A DNA stretch of 64,000 nt from Azospirillum endophyticum (GTDB taxonomy: Bacteria; Pseudomonadota; Alphaproteobacteria; Azospirillales; Azospirillaceae). Below are positions 48,961 to 57,873 of this stretch, piece by piece (position 1 is the first letter of the stretch; each line of letters begins with the position of its first letter). The stretch lies in the NCBI RefSeq assembly GCF_016595245.1, contig NZ_JAENHM010000073.1, forward strand, positions 124,001 through 188,000, written 5' to 3'. The notes under the pieces were generated by a model. The model ran no database searches, was not told where the DNA came from, and saw only the letters and a list, made by a program, of their open reading frames with translations. The position numbers and the translations under genes are program-made.

Positions 48961-51861
48961 ATGCTCATCAAGAAAAGCGCGGCCACCTCCGGCGGCCGCC
49001 ACCTTGCCCGTGCCCTGACCCAGACGCTGGCGACCGCCACCGGCGTCACGGTGGACCGCCGCGCCTTCCTGCGCAATTCCGGCATCGCCGCCGGTGGTGC
49101 CGCGCTGGCGTCGGCCATGCCCTTCGGCATGGTGAAGAAGGCCGATGCCGCCACCGCGGCGGCCGTCGCCGGTGCGCCCGTCAAGCAGGTCAAGTCGGTC
49201 TGCACCCATTGCTCGGTCGGCTGCACCGTGGTGGCCGAGGTGCAGAACGGCGTCTGGATCGGGCAGGAGCCCGCCTTCGACAGCCCGATCAATCTCGGTT
49301 CGCACTGCGCCAAGGGCGCCTCGGTGCGCGAGCACGCCCATGGCGAGCGCCGCCTGCGCTATCCGATGAAGATGGTCGACGGCAAGTGGACCCGGATTTC
49401 CTGGGACCAGGCGATCGAGGAGGTCGGTTCCAAGCTGCTGGCGATCCGCGAGCAATCGGGCCCCGATTCGGTGTTCTGGCTGGGTTCGGCCAAGCACAGC
49501 AACGAGCAGGCCTATCTGTTCCGCAAGTTCGCGGCGCTGTGGGGCACCAACAACGTCGACCATCAGGCGCGCATCTGCCATTCCACCACCGTGGCCGGCG
49601 TGGCGAATGTCTGGGGCTACGGCGCCATGACGAACAGCTACAACGACATCCAGAAGTCGAAGGCGCTGTTCTTCATCGGCTCGAATGCCGCCGAGGCGCA
49701 TCCCGTCGCCATGATGCATGTGCTGAAGGCGAAGGAGCAGAACGCCGCCCCGCTGATCGTCGCCGATCCGCGCTTCACCCGCACCGCCGCCCACGCCAAC
49801 GAATATATCCGCTTCCGTCCCGGCACCGATGTGGCGCTGGTCTGGGGCATACTCTGGCACGTCCTGCAGAACGGCTGGGAGGACAAGGACTACATCGCCA
49901 AGCGCGTCTACGGCTTCGACGACATCCGCGCCGAGGTCGCCAAATGGACGCCGGAGGAGGTGGAGCGCGTCACCGGCGTTCCCGGCTCGCAGCTGCAGCG
50001 CGTCGCCCGCACCCTGGCCTCCAACCGACCCGGCACGCTGGTCTGGTGCATGGGCGGCACCCAGCACCACATCGGCAATAACAACACCCGCGCCTATTGC
50101 GTGCTGCAGCTGGCGCTGGGCAATGTCGGCGTGTCGGGCGGCGGCACCAACATCTTCCGCGGCCACGACAACGTGCAGGGCGCCACCGATTTCGGCGTCA
50201 CGTCGGACAGCCTACCCGGCTATTACGGCTTGGCCGAAGGCGCATGGCGCCACTGGGCACGCGTCTGGGATCTTCCCTATGACGACATCCTGAAGCGCTT
50301 CGGCTCCAAGGCGCTGATGGAGAGCACCGGCATCCCGGTGTCGCGCTGGTTCGACGGCGTGCTGGAAGCCAAGGAGAACCTGGACCAGCCGAATCCGGTC
50401 AAGGGCATGGTCTTCTGGGGCCACGCCCCGAACAGCCAGGTCCGTCTGCCCGACATGAAGAAGGCGATGGAAAAGCTGGAGCTGCTGGTCGTCGTCGATC
50501 CCTATCCGACGATGACGGCGGTGCTGCCGGACCGGAAGAACGACTTCTACCTGCTGCCGGCCGCGACCCAGTTCGAGACCTCCGGCTCCGCCACCGCGTC
50601 GAACCGCTCGGTGCAGTGGCGCGACAAGATCATGGAGCCGCTGTTCGAATCGAAGACCGACCACGAGATCATGTATCTCTTCGCCAGGAAGTTCGGCTTC
50701 GCGGCGGAAATGGTCAAGGCCATCAAGGTCAACGGCAACGAGCCGCTGATCGAGGACATCACCCGCGAGTGGAACCGCGGCATGTGGTCGGTCGGCTACA
50801 CCGGCCAGTCGCCGGAACGCCTCAAGCTGCACATGCAGCATCAGGCCACCTTCGACAAGACGACGCTGCGCGCCGTCGGCGGCCCGTGCGACGGCGATTA
50901 TTTCGGCCTGCCCTGGCCCTGCTGGGGCACGCCGGAGATCAGACATCCGGGCTCGGCCAACCTCTACGACACCTCGCTGCCGGTGGCCGAGGGCGGCGGC
51001 GCCTTCCGCGCCCGCTTCGGGGTGGAGCGCAACGGCGTGACGCTGCTGGCCGAGGGTTCCTATCCGGAAGGCTCGGAGATCAAGGACGGCTATCCGGAAG
51101 TCACCATGGCGATGCTCCAGAAGCTGGGCTTCGACAAGGACCTGACGGCCGACGAGCTGGCGGTCATCCAGAAGATCGGCGGCGACAAGATCGGCGCCGT
51201 GTCCTGGACCACCGACCTGTCGGGCGGCATCCAGCGCGTGGCGATCAAGCACGGCCTGAACCCGCCGGGCAACGCCAAGGCGCGCTGCGTCGCCTGGAAC
51301 TTCCCGGACCCGGTTCCGATCCACCGCGAGCCGCTCTACACCCCGCGCCGCGATCTGGTCGCCAGCTATCCGACCTACAAGGACACCAAGTCCTGGCGCG
51401 TGCCGACGCTGTACAAGTCGATCCAGGACCGCGACGTGTCGAAGGAGTATCCGATCATCCTCACCTCCGGCCGGTTGGTCGAGTATGAGGGCGGCGGCGA
51501 CGAGACCCGTTCGAACCCCTGGCTGGCCGAGCTGCAGCAGGACATGTTCGTCGAGATCAACCCGTTCGACGCCAACAATGCCGGCGTCAAGGACGGCCAG
51601 CTGGTCTGGGTCGAGGGTCCCGAGAAGGGCAAGGTGAAGGTCAAGGCCATGGTGACCGAACGGGTCGGCCGCGGCGTCGCCTTCATGCCCTTCCATTTCG
51701 GCGGCGTGTACCAGGGGCAGGATCTGCGCTCCAAATACCCGGCCGGGGCCGACCCGATCGTGCTGGGCGAGGCCGCCAACACGGCGACCACCTACGGCTA
51801 TGATTCGGTGACCCAGATGCAGGAAACCAAGACCACCCTTTGCCGCATTCAGTCGGCCTGA
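48961..51861 (+). CDS. fdhA: Formate dehydrogenase alpha subunit (Mo/W-bis-MGD, cysteine type)
   Basis: The 966-residue catalytic subunit oxidises formate to CO2 in the periplasm. A Tat signal lies at VDRRAFLRNSGIAAGG (about residues 31-46). The [4Fe-4S] ligands are Cys81, Cys84, Cys88 and Cys116 (VCTHCSVGC...SHCAKG). The metal ligand is Cys206 in HQARICHST, followed by the catalytic His207; no selenocysteine codon is used. GGTQHHIGNNNTRAYCVLQL and the C-terminal molydopterin-binding region (TTYGYDSVTQMQETKTTLCR) complete the family pattern. AGAGGA lies 9 bases before the ATG. The beta and gamma genes follow, so it is an FdnGHI/FdoGHI-like membrane complex. Confidence 0.95.
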   Translation: MLIKKSAATSGGRHLARALTQTLATATGVTVDRRAFLRNSGIAAGGAALASAMPFGMVKKADAATAAAVAGAPVKQVKSVCTHCSVGCTVVAEVQNGVWIGQEPAFDSPINLGSHCAKGASVREHAHGERRLRYPMKMVDGKWTRISWDQAIEEVGSKLLAIREQSGPDSVFWLGSAKHSNEQAYLFRKFAALWGTNNVDHQARICHSTTVAGVANVWGYGAMTNSYNDIQKSKALFFIGSNAAEAHPVAMMHVLKAKEQNAAPLIVADPRFTRTAAHANEYIRFRPGTDVALVWGILWHVLQNGWEDKDYIAKRVYGFDDIRAEVAKWTPEEVERVTGVPGSQLQRVARTLASNRPGTLVWCMGGTQHHIGNNNTRAYCVLQLALGNVGVSGGGTNIFRGHDNVQGATDFGVTSDSLPGYYGLAEGAWRHWARVWDLPYDDILKRFGSKALMESTGIPVSRWFDGVLEAKENLDQPNPVKGMVFWGHAPNSQVRLPDMKKAMEKLELLVVVDPYPTMTAVLPDRKNDFYLLPAATQFETSGSATASNRSVQWRDKIMEPLFESKTDHEIMYLFARKFGFAAEMVKAIKVNGNEPLIEDITREWNRGMWSVGYTGQSPERLKLHMQHQATFDKTTLRAVGGPCDGDYFGLPWPCWGTPEIRHPGSANLYDTSLPVAEGGGAFRARFGVERNGVTLLAEGSYPEGSEIKDGYPEVTMAMLQKLGFDKDLTADELAVIQKIGGDKIGAVSWTTDLSGGIQRVAIKHGLNPPGNAKARCVAWNFPDPVPIHREPLYTPRRDLVASYPTYKDTKSWRVPTLYKSIQDRDVSKEYPIILTSGRLVEYEGGGDETRSNPWLAELQQDMFVEINPFDANNAGVKDGQLVWVEGPEKGKVKVKAMVTERVGRGVAFMPFHFGGVYQGQDLRSKYPAGADPIVLGEAANTATTYGYDSVTQMQETKTTLCRIQSA

Positions 51862-51879
51862 CGCACGGGAGTTCGAACC

Positions 51880-52557
51880 ATGGCCCGGATGAAATTCCTG
51901 TGCGACGCCGAGCGCTGCATCGAGTGCAACGCCTGCGTCACCGCCTGCAAGAACGAGAACGAGGTGCCCTGGGGCATCAACCGCCGCCGCGTCGTGACGA
52001 TCAACGACGGCAAGCCGGGGGAGCGGACGATCTCGGTCGCCTGCATGCATTGCTCCGACGCGCCCTGCAAGGCGGTCTGCCCGGTCGACTGCTTCTACCA
52101 GACCGCCGAAGGCGTGGTCCTGCACAACAAGGATCTGTGCATCGGCTGCGGCTATTGCTTCTACGCCTGCCCGTTCGGCGCGCCGCAGTATCCGCAGGCC
52201 GGCAATTTCGGCACCCGCGGCAAGATGGACAAGTGCACCTTCTGCTCCGGCGGCCCCGAACCCGATAATTCGGAGGCCGAGTTCAAGAAATACGGCCGCA
52301 ACCGTCTGGCCGAGGGCAAGCTGCCGCTCTGCGCCGAGATGTGCTCGACCAAGGCGCTGCTGGCCGGCGACGCCGACAAGGTGTCGGACATCTACCGCGA
52401 GCGCGTCGCCGCCCGCGGCTTCGGCTCCGGCGCCTGGGGCTGGAACACCGCCTATCAGACCAAGTCCGGTCAGGAGCGCGGCCAGCCCGGCGGCTCCGTC
52501 TTCCAGGGCATCGGCGGTCCGGCCGGCGGCCTGCCGGTGCAGAAGCAGGGGCTGTGA
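51880..52557 (+). CDS. Formate dehydrogenase beta subunit (4Fe-4S electron-transfer)
   Basis: The 225-residue protein has four cluster-binding cysteine groups: CIECNACVTACKNEN, CMHCSDAPCKAVCPVDC, CIGCGYCFYACPFGAP, and the split set CTFCSGG...CAEMCSTKALL. This is the dmsB/fdnH-like ferredoxin pattern that moves electrons from the alpha subunit to the membrane cytochrome. Unlike E. coli FdnH, no C-terminal membrane anchor helix is seen; the tail is glycine-rich. It begins 18 bp after fdhA, and its stop overlaps the next start. Confidence 0.93.
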   Translation: MARMKFLCDAERCIECNACVTACKNENEVPWGINRRRVVTINDGKPGERTISVACMHCSDAPCKAVCPVDCFYQTAEGVVLHNKDLCIGCGYCFYACPFGAPQYPQAGNFGTRGKMDKCTFCSGGPEPDNSEAEFKKYGRNRLAEGKLPLCAEMCSTKALLAGDADKVSDIYRERVAARGFGSGAWGWNTAYQTKSGQERGQPGGSVFQGIGGPAGGLPVQKQGL

Positions 52558-52748
52558 CGGTGACGGCGACGCGGACGGTGCTGCTGGCGTTCGGCGCCGC
52601 CGTCCTGCTGGCCGGCTGCCAGGAGGACGGGGCGCCGCGCCCGGTGCATCTCGACAAGGGCGTCTATCAGGGCGCGGCCGACACGCCGTTGACCGCCGAG
52701 CAGGTGCGGGCGCTGCAACAGCGCACCGCCTACCAGGGTGTGCGATAG
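52554..52748 (+). CDS. Tiny putative lipoprotein between FDH beta and gamma genes
   Basis: The 64-residue frame starts at GTG 52554 or 52560 (the latter has AGGGG 8 bases upstream). A hydrophobic run, VLLAFGAAVLLAGC, ends in a lipobox with Cys near residue 22. The rest, QEDGAPRPVHLDKGVYQGAA and DTPLTAEQVRALQQRTAYQG, looks like a small soluble domain. It overlaps the beta gene stop (GTGA) and ends 25 bp before the gamma subunit start, so it is clearly co-translated with the enzyme. I do not recognise a named family; a small accessory subunit of the membrane complex is possible. Confidence 0.72.
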   Translation: MTVTATRTVLLAFGAAVLLAGCQEDGAPRPVHLDKGVYQGAADTPLTAEQVRALQQRTAYQGVR

Positions 52749-52773
52749 GGAGCGTCCGATGGAAGGTCATCGC

Positions 52774-53814
52774 ATGAAGACGGCTCTGGCCGCTCTGCTG
52801 CTCGGGATCGGGCTGGTCGGCGCGGCCGCGCTGCCGGCCGCCGCCCAGTCCAGCGTCCGCGTCGGCGGTCCGGTGGCGGAGCCGCAGGTCGACCGTGACG
52901 GGCCGATGGTGCCGACGCAGATCCCGGGCCAGAGCCGCGGCGACAGCTGGCACGCCATCCGCCTGGGCGAGCAGGGCACCGTCTCCATTCCCAACAAGCA
53001 GGCCGGCGTCCTGATCCAGTCGGAAGGCGAGGCGTGGCGCGCCGTGCGCAACGGACCGCTCAGCGACTATGGCAGCTGGGTGCTGGGCGGCATCCTCGCC
53101 CTGCTGGCGCTGTTCTTCCTGGTCCGCGGGCGCATCCGCATCGACGGCGAGAAGACCGGCCGCACCATCCAGCGCTTCAACGCCTTCGAGCGCGGCGTCC
53201 ATTGGATGACCGCCGGCAGCTTCGTCGTGCTCGCCGTCTCCGGATTGAACGTCCTGTATGGCCGGCACACGCTGCTGCCGCTGATCGGTCCGGAACCCTT
53301 CGCCGCGCTGACCCATTACGGCAAGCTGGCGCATAATTTCCTGGGCTTCGCCTTCATCCTGGGCGTGGCGCTGATCTTCGTCCTGTGGGTCGGGCACAAC
53401 ATCCCGTCGCGCCACGACCTGACCTGGTTCCTGAAGGCGGGCGGCCTGTTCTCCAAGGGCGTCCACCCGCCGGCGCACAAGTTCAACGGCGGCCAGAAGA
53501 TCATCTTCTGGTCCACCGTGGTGGGCGGGGCGGCGCTCGGCTTCACCGGCGTGCAGCTGATCTTCCCCTTCAGCTTCGCCACGCTGGAGGAGATGCAGCT
53601 CTACCAACTGGCCCATGCCGCCATCGCCGTGGTGATGATCGCCATCATCCTGGCGCACATCTACATCGGCTCCATCGGCATGGAGGGCGCCTTCGACGCC
53701 ATGGGCGACGGGCAGGTCGAACTGCAATGGGCGCGCGAGCACCATTCGCTGTGGGTCGAGGAAGTCACCGGCGAGACGGTCCGCCACGGGCATCACCGGA
53801 CACCGGCGGAGTAG
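52774..53814 (+). CDS. Formate dehydrogenase gamma subunit (cytochrome b)
   Basis: The protein is about 346 residues. A signal peptide (MKTALAALLLGIGLVGAAAL, cleaved near AAAQ) leads into a periplasmic segment of about 90 residues, then four membrane helices starting at SWVLGGILALLALFFLV. Heme-ligand histidines are visible in RGVHWMTAGSFV, YGKLAHNFLGF and YQLAHAAIAVV/LAHIYIGSIG. It passes electrons from the beta subunit to quinone. ATG 52774 (GGAAGG 7 bases upstream) gives a normal signal peptide; ATG 52759 is also possible. It is longer than E. coli FdnI because of the N-terminal extension, as in many alphaproteobacteria. Confidence 0.92.
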   Translation: MKTALAALLLGIGLVGAAALPAAAQSSVRVGGPVAEPQVDRDGPMVPTQIPGQSRGDSWHAIRLGEQGTVSIPNKQAGVLIQSEGEAWRAVRNGPLSDYGSWVLGGILALLALFFLVRGRIRIDGEKTGRTIQRFNAFERGVHWMTAGSFVVLAVSGLNVLYGRHTLLPLIGPEPFAALTHYGKLAHNFLGFAFILGVALIFVLWVGHNIPSRHDLTWFLKAGGLFSKGVHPPAHKFNGGQKIIFWSTVVGGAALGFTGVQLIFPFSFATLEEMQLYQLAHAAIAVVMIAIILAHIYIGSIGMEGAFDAMGDGQVELQWAREHHSLWVEEVTGETVRHGHHRTPAE

Positions 53815-53835
53815 AGGGGTACTCGAAGGCGTTAG

Positions 53836-53941
53836 ACCCCCACCTATCCTCCCCCGCTGTGCGGGGGAGGGACTGCCGCCACTCTCCTGCACAAGCACTT
53901 GTCCCCTCCCCCGCCCAGCGGGGGAGGGTTAGGGTGGGGGC
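53836..53941. repeat. GC-rich palindromic repeat, copy 4
   Basis: Hairpin CCTCCCCCGC-TGT-GCGGGGGAGG (53848-53870) and a second one with CCCTCCCCCGC...GCGGGGGAGGG near 53906-53928, followed by TTAGGGTGGGGGC. It mirrors the opening ACCCCCACCTA. Closely related to copies 1-3. It lies between the formate dehydrogenase operon and the aldolase gene. Confidence 0.8.
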
Positions 53942-53968
53942 TTAGCCACCACCCCGGATGCGTCACTC

Positions 53969-54658
53969 ATGTCCAGCCACCTCGCCGAACGCCAAGCCGT
54001 GATCGACGGCTGCCTCGCCATGAACCGGCTGGGCGTCAACCAGGGCCTGTCGGGCAACCTGTCGCACCGGATCGACGGCGGTTTCCTCGTCACGCCGACC
54101 AGCATGCCCTATGACGCGATGACCGCGGCCGACATCGTCGAGATGGGGTTCGACGGCACCTATCTCGGCCTGCGCCGCCCGTCGTCGGAATGGCGCATCC
54201 ACCGCGACATCCTGCGCGCCCGGCCGGACGTGACGGTCGTTCTCCACGCCCACCCGACCTTCGCCACCGCGCTGGCCGTGCATGGCCGCGGCATTCCGTC
54301 CTTCCATTACATGGTGGCGCTGGCCGGCGGCGAGTCGATCCGTTGCGCGCCCTACGCCACCTTCGGCACCCAGGCGCTGTCCGACCACGCCCTGGCGGCG
54401 CTGGAGGGACGGCTGGCCTGCCTGCTGGCCAATCACGGCATGATCGTTCTGGGCAACAGCGTGGCGGGCGCCCTGGCCCTGGCGGTCGAGGTCGAGACGC
54501 TGGCCCGCCAGTATCTTTACGCCCAGCAGTTCGGCGAGCCGGTGATCCTGCCGCCCGACGAAATCGCGCGGGTGGCGGAGAAGATGCGGCGGATGAAGTA
54601 CGGCCAGCCGATCGACGACACCGACGCGCCGGAGGATACCGCCCGTCCGCGGTCCTGA
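53969..54658 (+). CDS. Class II aldolase/adducin family protein
   Basis: The 229-residue cytoplasmic zinc enzyme resembles L-fuculose-phosphate aldolase. GLSGNLSHRIDGGFLVTPTS is the phosphate-binding part, RPSSEWRIHRDILRARPDV carries the catalytic Glu, VLHAHPTFATALAV gives two zinc His, and LLANHGMIVLG the third. The start at 53969 has only a weak ribosome site but fits the family opening. Substrate is unknown; methylthioribulose-phosphate dehydratases and ribulose-phosphate epimerases share this fold. It converges with the kinase gene, with no gap between the stops. Confidence 0.87.
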   Translation: MSSHLAERQAVIDGCLAMNRLGVNQGLSGNLSHRIDGGFLVTPTSMPYDAMTAADIVEMGFDGTYLGLRRPSSEWRIHRDILRARPDVTVVLHAHPTFATALAVHGRGIPSFHYMVALAGGESIRCAPYATFGTQALSDHALAALEGRLACLLANHGMIVLGNSVAGALALAVEVETLARQYLYAQQFGEPVILPPDEIARVAEKMRRMKYGQPIDDTDAPEDTARPRS

Positions 54659-56716
54659 TTACGGTCCGATCCGGGTCATCGAGCTGCTGGTGGCGAGATG
54701 GCCGGCCGGCTTCAGCGCGGCGACGCGCAACAGCGGCTTGGCCGTGCCGTCCGCCTCCACCTGCAGGGCGCGTTCCTCCGCCGGCGGCTCGTAGACCGCG
54801 GGCAGGGCGATGGTGATGCGGGTGCCCTGGCCGGGCTCGCTCGCCACCTCGATGTCGCCGCCCAGCATCGCGGTGTAATGGCCGACCAGCGTCAGGCCGA
54901 GCCCGGCGCCGCGCGGCTTGCCCTGGCCGCGGGTCGCCACGGTTCCGTTGCCGGCGCCCTGGACGAAGGGCTGGAACAGCCGGCCGGCCTGTGCCGTGGG
55001 GAAGCCGCGGCCGGTGTCGGCGACGGTGAAGCGGTACCAGCGGGCGCCGTTGCGTTCCGCCGTCTCGGCGGACAGGGTGACGGTGCCGTCCTGGGTGAAC
55101 TTGCAGGCATTGTCCAGCAGGTTCAGCAGGGCCTGCCGTACCTTGGTGAAGTCCGAATGCATCTGGCCGAGCCCCGGCATGGCCGAAAGCTCCAGCGCGT
55201 TGCCGTAGAGGTCGGCGGCCGGCATCGAGCGTTCACGAGCCTCGGTCAGCAGGCGGTTGATGTCGAAATCCTGCAGACAGACGTCCATCGCCCCGGCCTC
55301 GACCTTGGCATAGTCCAGCAGGGCGTCGACCAGCGCGGTCAGCTGCTCGCCGGTCCACTGGATGTGCTCGACGTCGGTCGCCAGCTCGTCCACCCCCAGC
55401 CGGTGGAGGTCGGTCATCAGCGCCTGGCTGGCATTGACGATCTCGGTCAGCGGTCCGTGCAGCTCATGGCCCATGTTGACCAGGAAATCGCTCTTGGCCC
55501 GGCTCGCGGCCTCGGCCAGCGCCTTCTCGCGCAGCACGCGGGTGTGCTCGACCTCCGCCTCGCGCCGCGCGCGTTCGGCGTCCTCGGCGGTGCCGCGCAG
55601 CGCGTCCACCGCGCGGGCCATGCCGGCGATCTCGTCGCGTCCGTCCAGCGCCGGGAGGGCGACGTCGCTGCGGCCGGCGGCCAGCGCCGTCACCGCGTTC
55701 GCCATCGTCCGCACCGGAACGGCGACGCTGCGCTGGACCAGCCAGAGCGCGACGGCGCCGGCCAGCAGGACCAGCCCGCCGATCCACAGCGCGACGGCGG
55801 TGTAGCCGGACAGCCCGCCGGTCAGCGTGCCGCGCAGCGCCTGGGTCCCGGCTTCCGCCCGGCGGCGGATCTCGCCGAGATTGGCGGCGATGCCGGCGGC
55901 GTTGGCGGCCATCGCCTCGGCGCGCAGATTGTCCTCCTCGACCACCGACGATTCGATGGCGGTCAGCACGCCGCCGGCGTTCGACAGCAGCGCCGTGACG
56001 TCGTCGATGGCCTGCTTGGTGCCCGGAACCCACAGATAGCGGTTCATCTCCGCCAGCCGGTCGCGGGCGACGCCGAGCTGGGCGCGCATCGCCTCGGCAT
56101 CCTGCGGATCGCGGCGGTCGACGTAGCGGGTCAGATGCTCCTGCATCAGCAGGGTGGCGATCGCCGCATCGCTGGCGAGAGCCGTCGAATCGACGCCGCC
56201 GGCATTCTTGAGCTGGTCGAGTTTCTGGCGGGTCTGGGCGACCAGCGGTTCCAGCACACCGGTCATCTGGCCGTTGCGGTCGTTGCGGAGCGCGATCAGC
56301 CTCTGCACCGCCGCCCAGTAATCCTCCAGCGCGGCGCGGGCCTTGTCGACGCCCTCGCGGTCGGCGGTCTCCACCACGCCCTTGGCCAGCGCGTCGAGCC
56401 GCTCGCGCAGCGTGTCGTGCCGCCAGGAGGCGTCGAGAAGGCTCTGGTCGTCGCCGTAGGTCAGATGGTCGCGCACCGCGACCTCGAGGTCGCGCAGGCT
56501 GACGTCCGCGTCGGCCGCCACCTGGGACAGGTCGGCGCGGCCGGAGAAGGCGCCGATGTCGCGCGACACCGCGTAGAACCAGCCGAGCCCGACCAGGGCC
56601 AGCAGGATCACCAGCCCGAGGGCGATGCCGAACCCCGCGCCGACCCGCGCCGACACGGTCATGTCGCGGAATCGGGTCCGGCGGCCGCTCGTGGACAGAA
56701 TGCCGTTCCGCTTCAC
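54659..56716 (-). CDS. Sensor histidine kinase with HAMP domain and altered H-box
   Basis: The 685-residue membrane kinase starts at GTG 56716 (KRNGILSTSGRRTRFRDM), with GGGAG 5 bases upstream. It has a membrane helix near residues 30-50 (GIALGLVILLALVGLGWFYA), a helical periplasmic sensor of about 270 residues, a second helix (AVALWIGGLVLLAGAVALWL), HAMP, and a coiled coil. The phosphorylation box is FLVNMGHELHGPLTEIV, where the usual R-T-P is H-G-P, but the His and Glu are kept. ATPase motifs are NLLDNACKF, VADTGRGFP and RGAGLGLTLVGHY. It lacks a receiver domain and no response regulator is adjacent. Signal and partner unknown. Confidence 0.88.
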   Translation of the reverse strand: MKRNGILSTSGRRTRFRDMTVSARVGAGFGIALGLVILLALVGLGWFYAVSRDIGAFSGRADLSQVAADADVSLRDLEVAVRDHLTYGDDQSLLDASWRHDTLRERLDALAKGVVETADREGVDKARAALEDYWAAVQRLIALRNDRNGQMTGVLEPLVAQTRQKLDQLKNAGGVDSTALASDAAIATLLMQEHLTRYVDRRDPQDAEAMRAQLGVARDRLAEMNRYLWVPGTKQAIDDVTALLSNAGGVLTAIESSVVEEDNLRAEAMAANAAGIAANLGEIRRRAEAGTQALRGTLTGGLSGYTAVALWIGGLVLLAGAVALWLVQRSVAVPVRTMANAVTALAAGRSDVALPALDGRDEIAGMARAVDALRGTAEDAERARREAEVEHTRVLREKALAEAASRAKSDFLVNMGHELHGPLTEIVNASQALMTDLHRLGVDELATDVEHIQWTGEQLTALVDALLDYAKVEAGAMDVCLQDFDINRLLTEARERSMPAADLYGNALELSAMPGLGQMHSDFTKVRQALLNLLDNACKFTQDGTVTLSAETAERNGARWYRFTVADTGRGFPTAQAGRLFQPFVQGAGNGTVATRGQGKPRGAGLGLTLVGHYTAMLGGDIEVASEPGQGTRITIALPAVYEPPAEERALQVEADGTAKPLLRVAALKPAGHLATSSSMTRIGP

Positions 56717-56872
56717 ACCGACTCCCGCTCGCGCTGTGCTGACGATTCCCGCGACCGGCCGGCCACTGCCAGCCAACGGGCAATGAACGGGCCGGTCGCC
56801 GCACGGCGCGGATTGTAGCTTGGCTATCCCCCCAGGCAAACAGACAACTGTGCGACGGAGTACCGCGAAAGG

Positions 56873-57691
56873 TCAGGCGGCATCGACCTTGGCGTCGGCT
56901 TCGGCGGCGGCATCAGCGGCGGCAGTGAAGGCGTAGGCATGCATGCCGAGGCTGCCATGCTCGAAGCCGGCATGCAGCCGTTCGGCCTTCGGCCGTGGCC
57001 CGGCGGCGCCCAGCGCCACCGGCAGCGGCAGGAAATGCTCGTCGGTCGGGTGGGCGCGGCGGGCGTCGGGGCTGGCATCCAGCCAGTTGCCGACCGCGCC
57101 GGCGTCGCCGGCCTCCAGCGCCGCGTCCAGCCAGCCGGCGAATCCGGTCGCCCAGGGAGCGGCGCCGGTGCCGCCGAAGCGGAATTCCCGCAGGTTGTGC
57201 ACGGCGCCGCCGCTGGCGAGGATCAGCACGCCGTCGCGCCGCAGTCCCGCCAGCGACCGGCCGAGCGCGATGTGGTCGGCGGCGCTGCGGCCGGGCATCA
57301 CCGACAGCTGCGCCACCGGGATGTCGGCTTCCGGATACATCAGCATCAGCGGCACCCAGGCGCCATGGTCCAGCCCCTGCGACGGATCGACGGCGGCCCC
57401 GGTCAGCTCGGCGACCCGCCCGGCCAGCGCCGGCGCTCCCGGCGCGGAGTAGCGCATGCGGTAGAGCGCGTCGGGGAAGCCGTAGAAGTCGTGGATGGTT
57501 TCCGGCGCCGCCGATCCGCTGACCGCCGGCACCCGGGTGGTCCAATGGGCCGAGACCGCCAGGATCGCGCTCGGCCGGCCGAGCCTGCGGCCCAGCCCGG
57601 CAAGGAAGTCGCGTCCGGCGCTGGTCTCCAGGATCAGCGTGGGGGCGCCGTGGGAGACGAAGACGGAGGGGAATTGGACGGTATCGGACAT
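56873..57691 (-). CDS. DODA-type extradiol dioxygenase family protein
   Basis: The 272-residue protein matches the YgiD/4,5-DOPA dioxygenase group. Metal-ligand candidates are His in FVSHGAPTL, LAVSAHWTTRVP, QGLDHGAWVPLML and ILASGGAVHNLREF. Family members open aromatic rings of catechols using iron or zinc. The start at 57691 (MSDTVQFPSVF) was chosen because the codons upstream are not family-like; its ribosome site is weak. The C-terminus is alanine-rich. The gene stands between the kinase and the ATP synthase operon, both leftward. Natural substrate unknown. Confidence 0.88.
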   Translation of the reverse strand: MSDTVQFPSVFVSHGAPTLILETSAGRDFLAGLGRRLGRPSAILAVSAHWTTRVPAVSGSAAPETIHDFYGFPDALYRMRYSAPGAPALAGRVAELTGAAVDPSQGLDHGAWVPLMLMYPEADIPVAQLSVMPGRSAADHIALGRSLAGLRRDGVLILASGGAVHNLREFRFGGTGAAPWATGFAGWLDAALEAGDAGAVGNWLDASPDARRAHPTDEHFLPLPVALGAAGPRPKAERLHAGFEHGSLGMHAYAFTAAADAAAEADAKVDAA

Positions 57692-57746
57692 TGGGGAACG
57701 GAACTCCGGCCGGGCGGTGGGGCGACCGTTCCATTCGAGCAAAGAA

Positions 57747-57772
57747 AAACCCCGGCGCCAAGGCCGGGGTTT
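57747..57772 (-). terminator. Rho-independent terminator of the ATP synthase F0 operon
   Basis: AAACCCCGGC (57747-57756) and GCCGGGGTTT (57763-57772) form a 10-bp stem with loop GCCAAG. On the minus strand it is followed by a T-rich tail (TTTTTCTTT). It lies about 100 bp past the b-subunit stop. Confidence 0.88.
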
Positions 57773-57873
57773 CTGAAAGTCCGTTGTTCACGCCGCAACA
57801 ATCATCGCGGCGGAACCGGTCGATCGTTCTGCAGGCAGTCGATCGCTCCGGAGATGGTCGATCGAGGGACCGA

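Noticed and set aside
49570..49590. Possible selenocysteine site in formate dehydrogenase
   Set aside because: The metal-ligand codon in ARICHST is TGC (Cys), not TGA, and no SECIS-like hairpin is needed.
50212..53898. A 1228-codon minus-strand frame under the formate dehydrogenase genes
   Set aside because: It is antisense to fdhA, beta and gamma genes, all of which are certain; no domain is visible.
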